In this document: positions 1 to 8,862 of the stretch, one piece after another | Numbering within the stretch: the first letter of the stretch is position 1 | Layout: every line of letters starts with the position of its first letter | Assembly (NCBI GenBank): GCA_038531745.1 | Contig: JBCBBJ010000007.1 | Span: forward strand, 1-64,000 | Direction of reading: 5' to 3' | Source of the DNA: CALLPQ01 sp038531745 | GTDB lineage: Bacteria > Pseudomonadota > Alphaproteobacteria > Caulobacterales > Parvularculaceae | DNA: 64,000 nt | The notes under the pieces: model-generated | Told to the model about the DNA's origin: nothing | What the model saw: only the letters and a program-made list of their open reading frames with translations | Databases searched by the model: none | Made by a program: the position numbers and the translations under genes

Positions 1-294
1 CGATGCCTCGTGCGGCCAATTACGAATATAGCGCTCACCAAATGCCCGGATCGCCGCCCAGACCGCGAAACTGATCAGAATCAGAACGATCCAATAGGGC
101 AGCCGATAATAGAGCGGCGCATAATCATAGGTGCCGAATGGGCCCACATAGCCCGCCCCGACACCCAAAATGAGCGCCAGCGACCAGCGATAGGCGTTGG
201 CGTCTTTTAGCTTACGATCAAGCCGGTCTACCGTTCGTGCTTTACCAACGGTCGTTTCCCGCCATCGATGAAATTTCTGTCGCCATTCCTGCAT
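1..294 (-). CDS. LytTR-type regulator, N-terminal membrane part (partial)
   Basis: This open frame starts with ATG at 294 on the minus strand and runs off the left edge without a stop, giving 98 residues. After a basic N-terminus (MQEWRQKFHRW) there are two hydrophobic segments, at about residues 37-56 and 68-88. Between them lies the sequence VGPFGTYDYAPLYYRLPYW. A PFGT motif followed by RLPYW between membrane helices is typical of alphaproteobacterial LytTR-family regulators, in which a membrane domain precedes a C-terminal LytTR DNA-binding domain. That DNA-binding domain would lie outside the window, so the family call is an inference. The gene is divergent from the DUF2141 gene at 376 and shares an 81-bp intergenic region with it. 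Confidence 0.7.
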   Translation of the reverse strand, partial: MQEWRQKFHRWRETTVGKARTVDRLDRKLKDANAYRWSLALILGVGAGYVGPFGTYDYAPLYYRLPYWIVLILISFAVWAAIRAFGERYIRNWPHEAS

Positions 295-375
295 TGTCGC
301 TTCCTTTTTGGGATCGCTGTGTGAACCGTATGGATGTGAAACCAAGACCAACACAGCCGAATAGAGGAGAGACCC

Positions 376-915
376 ATGCACCATCGACCCAACCGGAAAA
401 GCACGCACGACGCGTCCAGTCAATTCCCGAAATCAACCCACCTTCGCCTTCTTGCCGGTTTGGCCGCTTGCGGCGCCGCAAGCTTTTTGCCGGTATTTGC
501 CGAAGAAAGAGCCGAAGAGACCGACGCGGATACCCACACAGTTACCGTCATTTTTCAAAATGTCTCACCACCCCAGGAAATGATTTGGGCAAGCCTGTGC
601 ACGAAAGAGCAGTATGCGCGCCTTGGGGAAGAACCCTGCATGATGAACGGGCGCGTGGCGGCGGCAAACGGGGCTGACCTGACCTTTGAAGATGTGCCAC
701 CAGGCGTCTACGCGGTAAGCGCGTTTCATGACGCGAACGGCAACCAGCAATTGGATTTCAATTCGCGCGGTATCCCCGATGAGCCCACAGGCAATAGCGG
801 CGACGCGCGCGGCTTTTTTGGGCCACCCCGTTTTTCACAAATGAAATTCACCCTGTCAGAGGAAAACGCCGGTGAAGACTACACCATCGTCATCACCATG
901 ATGGGCAATGGCTGA
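376..915 (+). CDS. DUF2141 domain protein, secreted
   Basis: This 179-residue protein has a hydrophobic stretch at about residues 24-42 (LRLLAGLAACGAASFLPVFA) that looks like a signal peptide, so export to the periplasm or surface is likely. The rest fits the DUF2141 family: a beta-rich fold with the segment VPPGVYAVSAFHDANGN (the conserved pGxYAvsvfHDeNgNg block) and a C-terminal GPPRF. The function of the family is unknown. The ATG at 376 has a good ribosome binding site (GAGGAGAG, 6-13 nt upstream). Its stop overlaps the ATG of the TonB-dependent receptor by one base, so the two are probably translated together. Such pairing with a receptor suggests an envelope role, but this is inference. 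Confidence 0.8.
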   Translation: MHHRPNRKSTHDASSQFPKSTHLRLLAGLAACGAASFLPVFAEERAEETDADTHTVTVIFQNVSPPQEMIWASLCTKEQYARLGEEPCMMNGRVAAANGADLTFEDVPPGVYAVSAFHDANGNQQLDFNSRGIPDEPTGNSGDARGFFGPPRFSQMKFTLSEENAGEDYTIVITMMGNG

Positions 916-3245
916 TGATAGCCCGCGGGGACAAAAGGAAAGTGAGCGGCCCCCTGGCGCGCGGTATCTCAGTGTGGGCGGTGTGGGTGGCCATGGGCTT
1001 TGGCGCCATGCCGGTTGCGGGGGCGCAAACGCCGGAGGGCCCCGACGACGAAGCGATTGATGACATCATTGTCGAGGGCCAGTCGCGGCGGGGCACGGCC
1101 TTGAGTGATGTGAAGCCGGAACTTTCCCTGACAGAGGCCGATATTGCGGCCTATGGGGTTTCGAACCTCGCAGAACTCCTGGCAATCTTGCAGGCAGAAA
1201 CATCAAGCGGACGTGGGCGGCGCGATGAACCGCCCGTGGTGTTGATCAATGGGCGGCGCGTTTCCGGCTTTCGGGAGCTTGACAATTACCCAATTGAGAC
1301 CATCGCCCGGGTTGACGTTTTGCCCGAGGAGGTTTCCCTGCAATACGGGTTTTCCGCCAACCAGCGGGTGATCAATTTCATATTGAAACCCAATATTTCA
1401 ATCACGCCAATCAACACCCGTACCCAGGGCCCCGTGCGTGGCGGCGCAATTTCAAACCGATTGGTTGTCTCCCGGGTTGTTATCGATGGGGAAAAACGAA
1501 ACAGCCTCGAAGGATTTTTTGACCGATCACCGGGCCTGTTTGAATCGGACCGCGAGATCATTCCGGTCAACGGCCGAGCGGAAGAACAGCCCTTCCGCTC
1601 CCTCACCCCGGATAGCCGCGCATGGCGCCTCGGCGCATCGCGCAGCACCGATCTGCCCGCCGGTGCGGTTGGCACCTTAAGCGCTTCGCTGGAGACAACC
1701 CGCAGCGACCGGCTAAACGGGTTTGCCAGTGCCGCCGATGTGCCGCTTGGTCAACGCACCCGCCGACGCGACGGCTATTTTGGTTTGTCGGTCAATTCGC
1801 GCTTGGCGCCGAACACCTGGTCATTAACCGCCAGCGTTGACTATGACCGTATTAACAATGCGATTGAATTGGACGGAGCAGACTCGATCGGCCCAGCGGA
1901 AAGTTTTGTTGCGGGCCAGTTAGATACCCTGTCAGTCAACTGGCTCGCGCAAGCTGATTTCATTATTAATCGCCGCCTATTCGCGACCAAAGCAGGGTAT
2001 GCAACATTCACCGGCCAAGCCGGGGTTCGCACAGAACATCAACGCGCTGATCAATCGATTGTTGGGGATCTCCCATCAATCATCAGTACGCGTCAATCAC
2101 GCCAGACTTATACGGCGAGAGCCAGTGTCAATTATCCGTTCCTCCTCCCCGCCGATGCCCTTGGTGATATTGCCCTGAACGCCAATGCAGAACTCAATCA
2201 AGTTTCTGACTTCGGTCTTCTGACCACCATTGGCTATGGTCTGACCTGGCGACCCGGCACACGCTGGCGGATTATCGCCTCTGCAACCCATGAAGAGGGC
2301 GTCCCTGATCTGTTTGATGTGGCATCGCCCATTGTGACAACACCGGCGGCCCAAGTCTTTGACTTCACCCGTCAAGAAAGTGTGCTGGCGGCGATCGCCT
2401 CGGGCGGTAATTCGGCATTGACCGATGACAGCCGCGATGTTTTCAAAGTTGGCATCCAATGGGAACCCTGGGAACAGCGTCAGGTCACGCTCAATCTCGA
2501 TTACACAAATTCCAGTATTGAGGGGGAGACACGGCAATTTCTTCTGTTAACAGAGGAATTTGAAGAAGCATTCCCAGACCGGGTTACTCGCGACGAGACT
2601 GGTGGCCTTGTCCTGTTTGATCGGCGGCCGGTACAAGTTGCGCAAACCGAGCGCCAGCAATTACGAACGGGCTTCACCTGGTCCAAACAGATCAAGGCCA
2701 AGCGGGTTACCCCGCGCAAGCCAGCCGCCAACGGGGCGAAACCCCGAAAACGGCGGCGGCGCAGCGGCAGACCGGGCGCAATCCGCGCGTCGGTTTATCA
2801 TCGCTGGACGCTGGAGGATCAGGTGACCATTCGCGACGGCGTGGCCCCTTTTGACTTTTTGAACGGCGCCGCAACCGGGGCATTCGGCGGCACGCCAGCC
2901 CATGTGGTTGATGGCAGTGTTTATCGCTGGAATGATGGCTGGGGGCTTTATGCAGGCGCACAATATCGCAGCGGTACACAAACGATCGGCCCGAATGGTA
3001 CACTTCTGTTTTCCGATATTTTCCGCGCTGTGGTCAGTGTTTCCTACGAGTTTAATTTCTCTGACGCCATCCTCGATCGAGTACCTCTTTTGGAGGAAAC
3101 GCGGGTGTCGATGGGGGTCGGGAACCTCTTCGATGATGTGATCACCGTGCGCGATGAGGCCGGGGAGACGCCGCTGACCTTTCAACCGAATCTGATCGAT
3201 CCCATACGGACCGGTTGGCGATTTGAATTGCGCAAACGGTTATAA
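915..3245 (+). CDS. TonB-dependent outer-membrane receptor
   Basis: The protein has 776 residues. A signal peptide ends near AGAQ (about residue 37). A plug domain follows at about residues 45-165, including LLAILQAET, VVLINGRRVSGF, and the turn IETIARVDVLPEEVSLQYG leading to RVINFILKPN. A beta-barrel fills the remainder and ends in GNLFDD...RTGWRFELRKRL. Such receptors import scarce ligands such as siderophores, vitamins or glycans, driven by TonB-ExbBD. The ligand is not readable here. An unusual lysine/arginine-rich stretch lies at about residues 594-624 (KRVTPRKPAANGAKPRKRRR and following), probably in a barrel loop. The gene is coupled to the DUF2141 gene upstream (TGATG overlap) and convergent with folP. 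Confidence 0.85.
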   Translation: MIARGDKRKVSGPLARGISVWAVWVAMGFGAMPVAGAQTPEGPDDEAIDDIIVEGQSRRGTALSDVKPELSLTEADIAAYGVSNLAELLAILQAETSSGRGRRDEPPVVLINGRRVSGFRELDNYPIETIARVDVLPEEVSLQYGFSANQRVINFILKPNISITPINTRTQGPVRGGAISNRLVVSRVVIDGEKRNSLEGFFDRSPGLFESDREIIPVNGRAEEQPFRSLTPDSRAWRLGASRSTDLPAGAVGTLSASLETTRSDRLNGFASAADVPLGQRTRRRDGYFGLSVNSRLAPNTWSLTASVDYDRINNAIELDGADSIGPAESFVAGQLDTLSVNWLAQADFIINRRLFATKAGYATFTGQAGVRTEHQRADQSIVGDLPSIISTRQSRQTYTARASVNYPFLLPADALGDIALNANAELNQVSDFGLLTTIGYGLTWRPGTRWRIIASATHEEGVPDLFDVASPIVTTPAAQVFDFTRQESVLAAIASGGNSALTDDSRDVFKVGIQWEPWEQRQVTLNLDYTNSSIEGETRQFLLLTEEFEEAFPDRVTRDETGGLVLFDRRPVQVAQTERQQLRTGFTWSKQIKAKRVTPRKPAANGAKPRKRRRRSGRPGAIRASVYHRWTLEDQVTIRDGVAPFDFLNGAATGAFGGTPAHVVDGSVYRWNDGWGLYAGAQYRSGTQTIGPNGTLLFSDIFRAVVSVSYEFNFSDAILDRVPLLEETRVSMGVGNLFDDVITVRDEAGETPLTFQPNLIDPIRTGWRFELRKRL

Positions 3246-3264
3246 AGTTGGCGGGCAATCCCCT

Positions 3265-4101
3265 TTATGAGGGGTACCCGATGATGGCGCGGTCAATGGC
3301 AAGCGCTTGACGGGTTTGCGCAACATCGTGGATCCGCAGAATTCGGGCGCCGGCGCGCGCCGCCTGTAAGGCAGCGGCAACGGAACCACCAACACGGTCC
3401 TCGGCGGGGCCATCACGGTCAAGAGCGGCAATAAACCGTTTACGCGATGCCCCGAACAAGACCGGATAGCCAAGCGCCGTGAGATCCGGCAAGGCCCGTA
3501 TCAATGCCAGATTGTGCGCCAGCGTTTTACCAAACCCGATCCCGGGATCGAGAATCAATCGGTCGCGATCAATCCCGGCCAACAGGCACGCCTGCACCCG
3601 GGCCTCCAGGCTTGCCTGCACGTCAGTGACAACATCGTCATAGAACGGATTAATCTGCATGGTTTGGGGAGTGCCCTGGGCATGCATCAAAACAATCTGG
3701 CAATCAAGGCGGCTGGCCGCCGATAAACTCTCTGCCGAATAGGTCAGGGCAGAAACATCATTCCAAAGCGTTGCCCCGGCCTCCATTGCGGCAATGGCAA
3801 CGCCCGGTTTGCGAGTATCGATGGAGATGGGTACCGAGGCGTTGGCGGCAAGACCCTCAATCACTGGCAGGATGCGGGCAATTTCCTCCGCTTCCGGAAC
3901 AAGCTGTGCGCCCGGCCGTGTTGATTCGCCGCCCACATCAAGGATGCCCGCCCCGTCTTCTTGCAAGGCAAGTCCGTGGTCAATGGCAGCTGCTGGCTCG
4001 AGGAAGTCACCACCATCAGAAAAGGAATCCGGCGTCACATTAACGATACCCATGAGGGTTGGCGCCGGTGAGGCCGTAGAGGGGAGATTTTGGTCATTCA
4101 T
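3265..4101 (-). CDS. folP: Dihydropteroate synthase
   Basis: FolP condenses 6-hydroxymethyl-dihydropterin pyrophosphate with p-aminobenzoate to give dihydropteroate in folate synthesis. It is cytosolic and the sulfonamide target. The 278-residue product carries both family signatures: MGIVNVTPDSFSDGG near the N-terminus and DVGGESTRPGA at about residue 55. It also has SIDTRKPGVA, LDPGIGFGKT and a C-terminal RIHDVAQTRQA. I place the start at the ATG at 4101. The open frame extends to 4164, but that extension would run through the perfect 15-bp terminator hairpin at 4141-4175 and adds no conserved residues. The gene follows ftsH on the same strand, 93 bp downstream, as in many bacteria. Confidence 0.95.
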   Translation of the reverse strand: MNDQNLPSTASPAPTLMGIVNVTPDSFSDGGDFLEPAAAIDHGLALQEDGAGILDVGGESTRPGAQLVPEAEEIARILPVIEGLAANASVPISIDTRKPGVAIAAMEAGATLWNDVSALTYSAESLSAASRLDCQIVLMHAQGTPQTMQINPFYDDVVTDVQASLEARVQACLLAGIDRDRLILDPGIGFGKTLAHNLALIRALPDLTALGYPVLFGASRKRFIAALDRDGPAEDRVGGSVAAALQAARAGARILRIHDVAQTRQALAIDRAIIGYPS

Positions 4102-4140
4102 GAGCAGCGATGTGGAAAAGTTGGATGGCACCAGCGAATA

Positions 4141-4175
4141 AAAAAACCCGGATGCGCGAGGCATCCGGGTTTTTT
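4141..4175 (-). terminator. Rho-independent terminator downstream of ftsH
   Basis: A perfect 15-bp stem joins 4141-4155 to 4161-4175 around a 5-nt loop. Read on the minus strand it is a GC-rich core (CCCGGATGC) followed by six T, 19 nt after the ftsH stop. The A/T ends make it potentially bidirectional. It lies only 39 nt before the folP start codon. Confidence 0.9.
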
Positions 4176-4194
4176 GCGAAGCGTGAAGTGGCGA

Positions 4195-6105
4195 TCAGGC
4201 CCCCTGTGGCTCAGCGCCCGGTGCGCCAAAGCCGCCAGAACCGGGATCGGTGACAGGCACCGAACTTGCGGGCGGTTGATCGGGCGTGTCATCCGGGTCC
4301 GGACGAACAATCTTTTCACCTTTGAGCAATTGTGTAATCTCATCACCGGTGAGCGTTTCATATTCAAGCAACGCTTGGGAGAGGTTTTCCCAATCGTCAT
4401 TCCGCTCGGTTAGGATTTGCTTGGCGCGGTTGTAGCCTTCCATCACGAAGCCTTTAACCTCGTCTTCGATTAGCTTTGCGGTGTCCGTGGAGATCGATTT
4501 CGACCGCGCGATTGACTGGCCAAGGAAGACCTCGCCCTCATCTTCGGCATAAGCTATAGGCCCAAGTTTTTCCGACAGGCCATATTGCGTGACCATGGCA
4601 CGGGCAATTTTGGTTGCCATGTCGATGTCCGATTGCGCGCCGGAGGTCACATGCTCCATGCCGAATTTCAACTCCTCGGCAACCCGGCCACCCATGGCCG
4701 TCGCAATGCGTGCCCGCATCTGTTGAAGCGAGAACGACAACTTATCGCGCTCGGGCAAATATTGGACCATTCCCAGGGCGCGCCCGCGCGGAATGATTGT
4801 CGCCTTATGGACGGGATCACTACCCGGCACGCTAATCCCGACAATGGCATGACCAGCCTCATGATAAGCCGTGAGTTTTTTCTCATCTTCGGTCATGACC
4901 ATGGATCGACGCTCGGCCCCCATGAGCACCTTGTCTTTGGCATCATCGAATTCGCGCGCCGTCACAAAGCGCTGCGACCGGCGCGCGGCCAGCAACGCCG
5001 CCTCATTCACCAGATTGGCAAGATCAGCACCGGAAAACCCAGGGGTACCACGGGCAATCGTGCGCACATTCACATCGGGTGCAATCGGCACTTTCTTGAT
5101 ATGTACCTGCAGGATCTTTTCGCGGCCGACAATATCGGGATTTGGCACCGTCACCTGACGGTCAAACCGGCCCGGCCTCAACAGCGCCGGATCGAGCACG
5201 TCAGGACGGTTCGTGGCAGCAATCAGAATAATGCCTTCGTTTGATTCGAATCCGTCCATCTCCACTAGGAGCTGGTTTAGGGTCTGTTCACGTTCATCAT
5301 TGCCGCCGCCAAGACCGGCACCGCGCGAGCGACCCACCGCATCAATCTCGTCGATAAAGATAATGCAAGGTGCATTCTTTTTAGCTTGTTCAAACATGTC
5401 GCGCACCCGGCTGGCGCCGACGCCCACAAACATCTCCACAAAGTCGGAGCCCGAAATCGTGAAAAACGGCACATTCGCTTCCCCGGCAATGGCGCGGGCC
5501 AACAGCGTTTTACCGGTACCCGGCGGGCCCACTAGGAGGGCGCCTTTTGGAATTTTCCCACCAAGCCGCTGAAATTTCATGGGGTCTTTTAAATATTCTA
5601 CAATTTCTTCCAGCTCTTCTTTCGCCTCATCGATGCCAGCCACATCGTCGAACGTGACCCGGCCCTGGCGTTCGGTGAGCAATTTGGCGCGCGACTTCCC
5701 AAAGCCCATGGCCTTGCCGCCAGCGCCTTGCATCTGACGCATTACAAAGAAGATAAAGGCGAGGAAAATCAGGAAGGGAAGCACCTGCACCAAAATAGAA
5801 AGCGCAAGCGGCAATTCCTCTTTCATTTTTACGGTGGTCTGAACCCCGGCCTCATTGAGCCGTTTGGCGATGTCATTTTCCGCGCCAACATTGGTCACAT
5901 AGCTCGTCCCGTCGGCGAGCGTGCCCTCAATCTTGCCGCCATCAACGGTGGCTCTTCGGATATTGCCTTGATCAAGCTGCTTTGAAAATTCAGTATAGCT
6001 CAGCTTACTGACTTTGGTGTCCGTGGAGGCATTTTCGAAAAGCTGGAGCGCCAGCAAAAAGAAAAAGAAGACAAGGCCCCAAATAAGCAGGTTACGTCCC
6101 GTCAT
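4195..6105 (-). CDS. ftsH: ATP-dependent zinc metalloprotease FtsH
   Basis: FtsH is the membrane-anchored AAA+ protease that degrades misfolded membrane proteins and regulators in the inner membrane. The 636-residue product has a first membrane helix at about residues 5-22, a periplasmic domain, and a second helix at about 101-121. The AAA+ module has Walker A GPPGTGKT at 193-200, Walker B IIFIDEID around 248-255, and a second region of homology ATNRPDVLDPALLRPGRFDR at 297-316. The zinc protease motif HEAGH is at 415-419. The C-terminus is a flexible Pro/Gly/Asp-rich tail. All catalytic residues are present. It lies between tilS (239 bp upstream) and folP, the common tilS-ftsH order without hpt between them. 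A strong terminator follows it. Confidence 0.98.
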   Translation of the reverse strand: MTGRNLLIWGLVFFFFLLALQLFENASTDTKVSKLSYTEFSKQLDQGNIRRATVDGGKIEGTLADGTSYVTNVGAENDIAKRLNEAGVQTTVKMKEELPLALSILVQVLPFLIFLAFIFFVMRQMQGAGGKAMGFGKSRAKLLTERQGRVTFDDVAGIDEAKEELEEIVEYLKDPMKFQRLGGKIPKGALLVGPPGTGKTLLARAIAGEANVPFFTISGSDFVEMFVGVGASRVRDMFEQAKKNAPCIIFIDEIDAVGRSRGAGLGGGNDEREQTLNQLLVEMDGFESNEGIILIAATNRPDVLDPALLRPGRFDRQVTVPNPDIVGREKILQVHIKKVPIAPDVNVRTIARGTPGFSGADLANLVNEAALLAARRSQRFVTAREFDDAKDKVLMGAERRSMVMTEDEKKLTAYHEAGHAIVGISVPGSDPVHKATIIPRGRALGMVQYLPERDKLSFSLQQMRARIATAMGGRVAEELKFGMEHVTSGAQSDIDMATKIARAMVTQYGLSEKLGPIAYAEDEGEVFLGQSIARSKSISTDTAKLIEDEVKGFVMEGYNRAKQILTERNDDWENLSQALLEYETLTGDEITQLLKGEKIVRPDPDDTPDQPPASSVPVTDPGSGGFGAPGAEPQGA

Positions 6106-6344
6106 AGGAATTCAACTTTCTTACGGTTAGGGCGTCGCCGATTAATATCGCCACGCCCGGATGCCGCGGGCAAACACTACCCACAAACTCTATACGCAGC
6201 CCCCTCCAAAAGGATTAACGCCGCGCCTCGTCGAAAGATAGGGATTTACAAACTCCAGCGCCAGCCTTGGCGCTGTCTAAACCTGGCGATCAAGCCGTGA
6301 ACCCAAAAATGTCGCGAAAAACGGAGGATTGTGCGCCGCTGCCG

Positions 6345-7736
6345 CTACGGCTTGGATGACTTATCAGCGATATCAGCCGCAGTCGTGGCAGGCATCACAA
6401 AACGGTGAACCGGATTGAAAATCTCCTCTTCGATCAAACACCGAACGCTCAAACGATTTGCACCAAAGTCAAACGTACCCGGTGTTAAGAGGACCCCCAA
6501 CGCCGGGAGGTCTGGACCGAAAAGATGCGGGAGTGTGATTGCTGCCATTGCTGGGATCAAGCCCTGCGAAGGGGGATTTGCCGGCGGTTTAATCGCCCAT
6601 TCCCCACCCGGCGACGGGGCTGGGCCATTGAGACGAAGTGAAAAACGCTCATCCCACAACACCATACGGCCGTCCGTTGGCAAGACGCTGACATGGTTGC
6701 GCGGTGTCTCTCGGCCAAAAAATCCAGCGGGTTCGCGGTAGACGGTCATGGGAGTGCTTCCGCGATCAGTGGCATATTCGATCAGACAGCCCCCAAGGGT
6801 TGCCCTACCGCTTTCGCGCGCGGCGTCTACGGCCTCCATGGCGCGGGGCGGGTCGAGATTTGCGCCCGGATGACCAACGGCAGACAGGATGCGCCCCGCC
6901 AGCACCGCCAGATCAGCTCGCCGGCTCGCCGTCTCCCTCGCCCAGCGCACAGCACAAAACGAAACCCCGCCCCAGCCATGAACAGTGAGGCCGATACCCT
7001 GGGCCAGCGCCGGTAACATGTGGGCCTGCTGATCCATGTGCACGGCGCAGCGCGTGGCCGTTGCCGCCAGGGGCGATGGGGAGACGATTGAGCGGGCAGC
7101 CAACGCCTGGAGGAGACCACGGGTGCGGACCCGCTCGAAATCCGCATTTTGATTTGCCGGATCATCGATAAAAAGCTGATTGTTTTTTTGAAGATAGTCG
7201 GTCAATGCCAACCGCCGAACGGGCAATAGGGGGCGCATCAACCTGATACGGCCCGTTGCGCGCCCGGCAACCAGTCGCTCGCGGCGCATGGCAGCAAGAC
7301 CCGCCGGACCACTGCCCCGCGTCAGACGCATCCAAACGGTTTCTGCCTGATCATCAAGCGTGTGCCCGATCAGGATTGCGCCCGCGTCAAGGGTGTCGGC
7401 ACACTGACACAAAAGCGCATACCGCGCCGCGCGGGCGCGCTCCTGCACGGCGCTTTCAGGTACGGATCCTTCATGGTTCCACTGGATGGTGCGATGAGCC
7501 AGGCCCAGTTTCGTACACCAGCCCCCTACACGACGCGCCTCCGCCGCGCTCTCTTCGCGCAAGCCATGGTCGATGGTTACGGCAATAAAGTCTGTCTTGA
7601 TATCAGCTTGCTTTTTGGCGTGTGCGCAAAGCAATGCCAACGCCATCGAATCGCGCCCACCGGATACAGCGATCAACACACGCGGCGGCAAGGACAATTG
7701 CCTTAATTCATCGGTAAACTGATGAAGTAGTTCCAA
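6345..7736 (-). CDS. tilS: tRNA(Ile)-lysidine synthase
   Basis: TilS adds lysine to C34 of the tRNA-Ile with anticodon CAU, changing decoding from AUG to AUA. It is an essential cytosolic N-type ATP pyrophosphatase. The PP-loop SGGRDS is at residues 25-30. Later motifs include VTIDHGLREESAAEA at about 53-67 and the second signature GHTLDDQAETVWMRLTRGSG near residue 125. At 463 residues it is of usual length for the alphaproteobacterial form with C-terminal domains. It sits 12 bp downstream of cpoB and upstream of ftsH on the same strand, so it is probably cotranscribed with cpoB. Confidence 0.95.
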   Translation of the reverse strand: MELLHQFTDELRQLSLPPRVLIAVSGGRDSMALALLCAHAKKQADIKTDFIAVTIDHGLREESAAEARRVGGWCTKLGLAHRTIQWNHEGSVPESAVQERARAARYALLCQCADTLDAGAILIGHTLDDQAETVWMRLTRGSGPAGLAAMRRERLVAGRATGRIRLMRPLLPVRRLALTDYLQKNNQLFIDDPANQNADFERVRTRGLLQALAARSIVSPSPLAATATRCAVHMDQQAHMLPALAQGIGLTVHGWGGVSFCAVRWARETASRRADLAVLAGRILSAVGHPGANLDPPRAMEAVDAARESGRATLGGCLIEYATDRGSTPMTVYREPAGFFGRETPRNHVSVLPTDGRMVLWDERFSLRLNGPAPSPGGEWAIKPPANPPSQGLIPAMAAITLPHLFGPDLPALGVLLTPGTFDFGANRLSVRCLIEEEIFNPVHRFVMPATTAADIADKSSKP

Positions 7737-7748
7737 AGAGGCCGTACC

Positions 7749-8612
7749 CTAGCGGCAATTGATGCGCCGCATCTCCACATCCGTACGCTGAAGGATGATG
7801 GGTGAGGCATTGGGGAACTTGCGAAGCACCTGCTTGAAGATGTTGCAAGCTTGGGCCGTTTCCTCCATGCGCGAAAACGCGGTCCCCAACTTCAAATAAG
7901 CTTCCGGAGCACGCGGATTATTGGGATATAATTTGATGTGATTGATGAACGCTTGGGCCGCATCGCTGTTTGCGCCCGTGGCCAAATAAATCTCCCCCAG
8001 CCGGAAACGCGCGTCCGGGGTTTGCGGTGCACTTGGGTGCGCCTCCACAAACATTTCAAAGGCAATGCGCGCCCGGGTATAATCGCCGGTCAACAAAAAG
8101 TCCGACGCGTATTTGTAGGCGGCAGCCGATTCCGCGGGCAGGGTCACTGTGCCCGCGCCACTTGAATCGGCAGCGGCACCCGTGGCGGCGCCGTCTGTTT
8201 TTGAATTGGCGCCCGCTGCGCCCTCACCGCCTGGTTCGGCGGCTGGTTGCGGGGCTTGCTCTGCCCCGGCGGGTCCTAAACCGGTATCAAGCCCGGAGAA
8301 ATTCTCGCCCGCTACCACACGCGAAAGCGTGTCCATACGACTGGTCAATTGACGGACCTGGTTGCGCAATCCTTCAATTTCCCCCGTGAGCCGTTGATTT
8401 TCCGCCTGCATCTGGCTGAGCTTGACCGTCATATCCGCATTTGCGCGACCTGAATTTTGGGAGAGTGTCGCCAGCGCAGCCTGAAGCTCGGCAACCTGTT
8501 GTTGTAATAGCTCAATATCCTGTTTTTTACCCGCCTGGGCAGGCGTCGCGCTCATCATCAAAATCGCTAGAAGGGCAACAAAAATTGGCGAAGATGTCAG
8601 TGTCGGGCGCAT
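7749..8612 (-). CDS. cpoB: Cell division coordinator CpoB (YbgF)
   Basis: CpoB is a periplasmic Tol-Pal partner that coordinates peptidoglycan synthesis by PBP1 with outer-membrane constriction. From the ATG at 8612 the product has 287 residues. A signal peptide ends at PAQAG (about residue 28). A coiled coil follows at about 30-100 (LLQQQVAELQAALATLSQN and a second heptad stretch to TLSRV). A low-complexity Ala/Gly/Pro linker comes next. The C-terminal TPR region (from about residue 165, AAYKYASDFLLTGDYTRARI) matches the YbgF domain. The upstream in-frame codon at 8636 would add eight residues. It is the last gene of the Tol-Pal run, separated from pal by 250 bp containing two hairpins. Confidence 0.93.
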   Translation of the reverse strand: MRPTLTSSPIFVALLAILMMSATPAQAGKKQDIELLQQQVAELQAALATLSQNSGRANADMTVKLSQMQAENQRLTGEIEGLRNQVRQLTSRMDTLSRVVAGENFSGLDTGLGPAGAEQAPQPAAEPGGEGAAGANSKTDGAATGAAADSSGAGTVTLPAESAAAYKYASDFLLTGDYTRARIAFEMFVEAHPSAPQTPDARFRLGEIYLATGANSDAAQAFINHIKLYPNNPRAPEAYLKLGTAFSRMEETAQACNIFKQVLRKFPNASPIILQRTDVEMRRINCR

Positions 8613-8769
8613 GGTCAGTTTCCTGATGAAGGGCATAGGCGTGTTTGTCGGCGGAGCTGTACCGCAAAGGCGGCCGAAATTGAATTGTGTCTTTGCCAGG
8701 TTGCGATGGTTTCCAGGTTTTTCACGACTTTATATGCCCATGTCGATCAAGCAAAATTAAGGCATAAAA

Positions 8770-8798
8770 GAAGCGCCTTCCCGATGTGAAGGCGCTTC
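8770..8798 (-). terminator. Hairpin terminator after pal
   Basis: A perfect 11-bp stem (GAAGCGCCTTC with GAAGGCGCTTC) encloses a 7-nt loop. On the minus strand it is followed directly by TTTTATG. It lies between pal and cpoB, so it would end or reduce transcription from pal into cpoB. Confidence 0.7.
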
Positions 8799-8811
8799 CA
8801 CGGTGGGCCTA

Positions 8812-8847
8812 GCGCCAGTTCTGATCAGTGTTGATCAACGCTGGCGC
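8812..8847 (-). promoter_or_regulatory. Stem-loop just downstream of pal
   Basis: A composite inverted repeat: an outer 7-bp stem (GCGCCAG with CTGGCGC), a 3-nt internal loop, then an inner 6-bp stem of TGATCA with TGATCA around a 4-nt GTGT loop. It begins 15 nt after the pal stop on the minus strand and precedes the terminator-like hairpin at 8770-8798. It has no T tract. It may protect the 3' end of the pal transcript or help termination; this is inference. Confidence 0.5.
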
Positions 8848-8862
8848 AGAAACCAAAAACAA

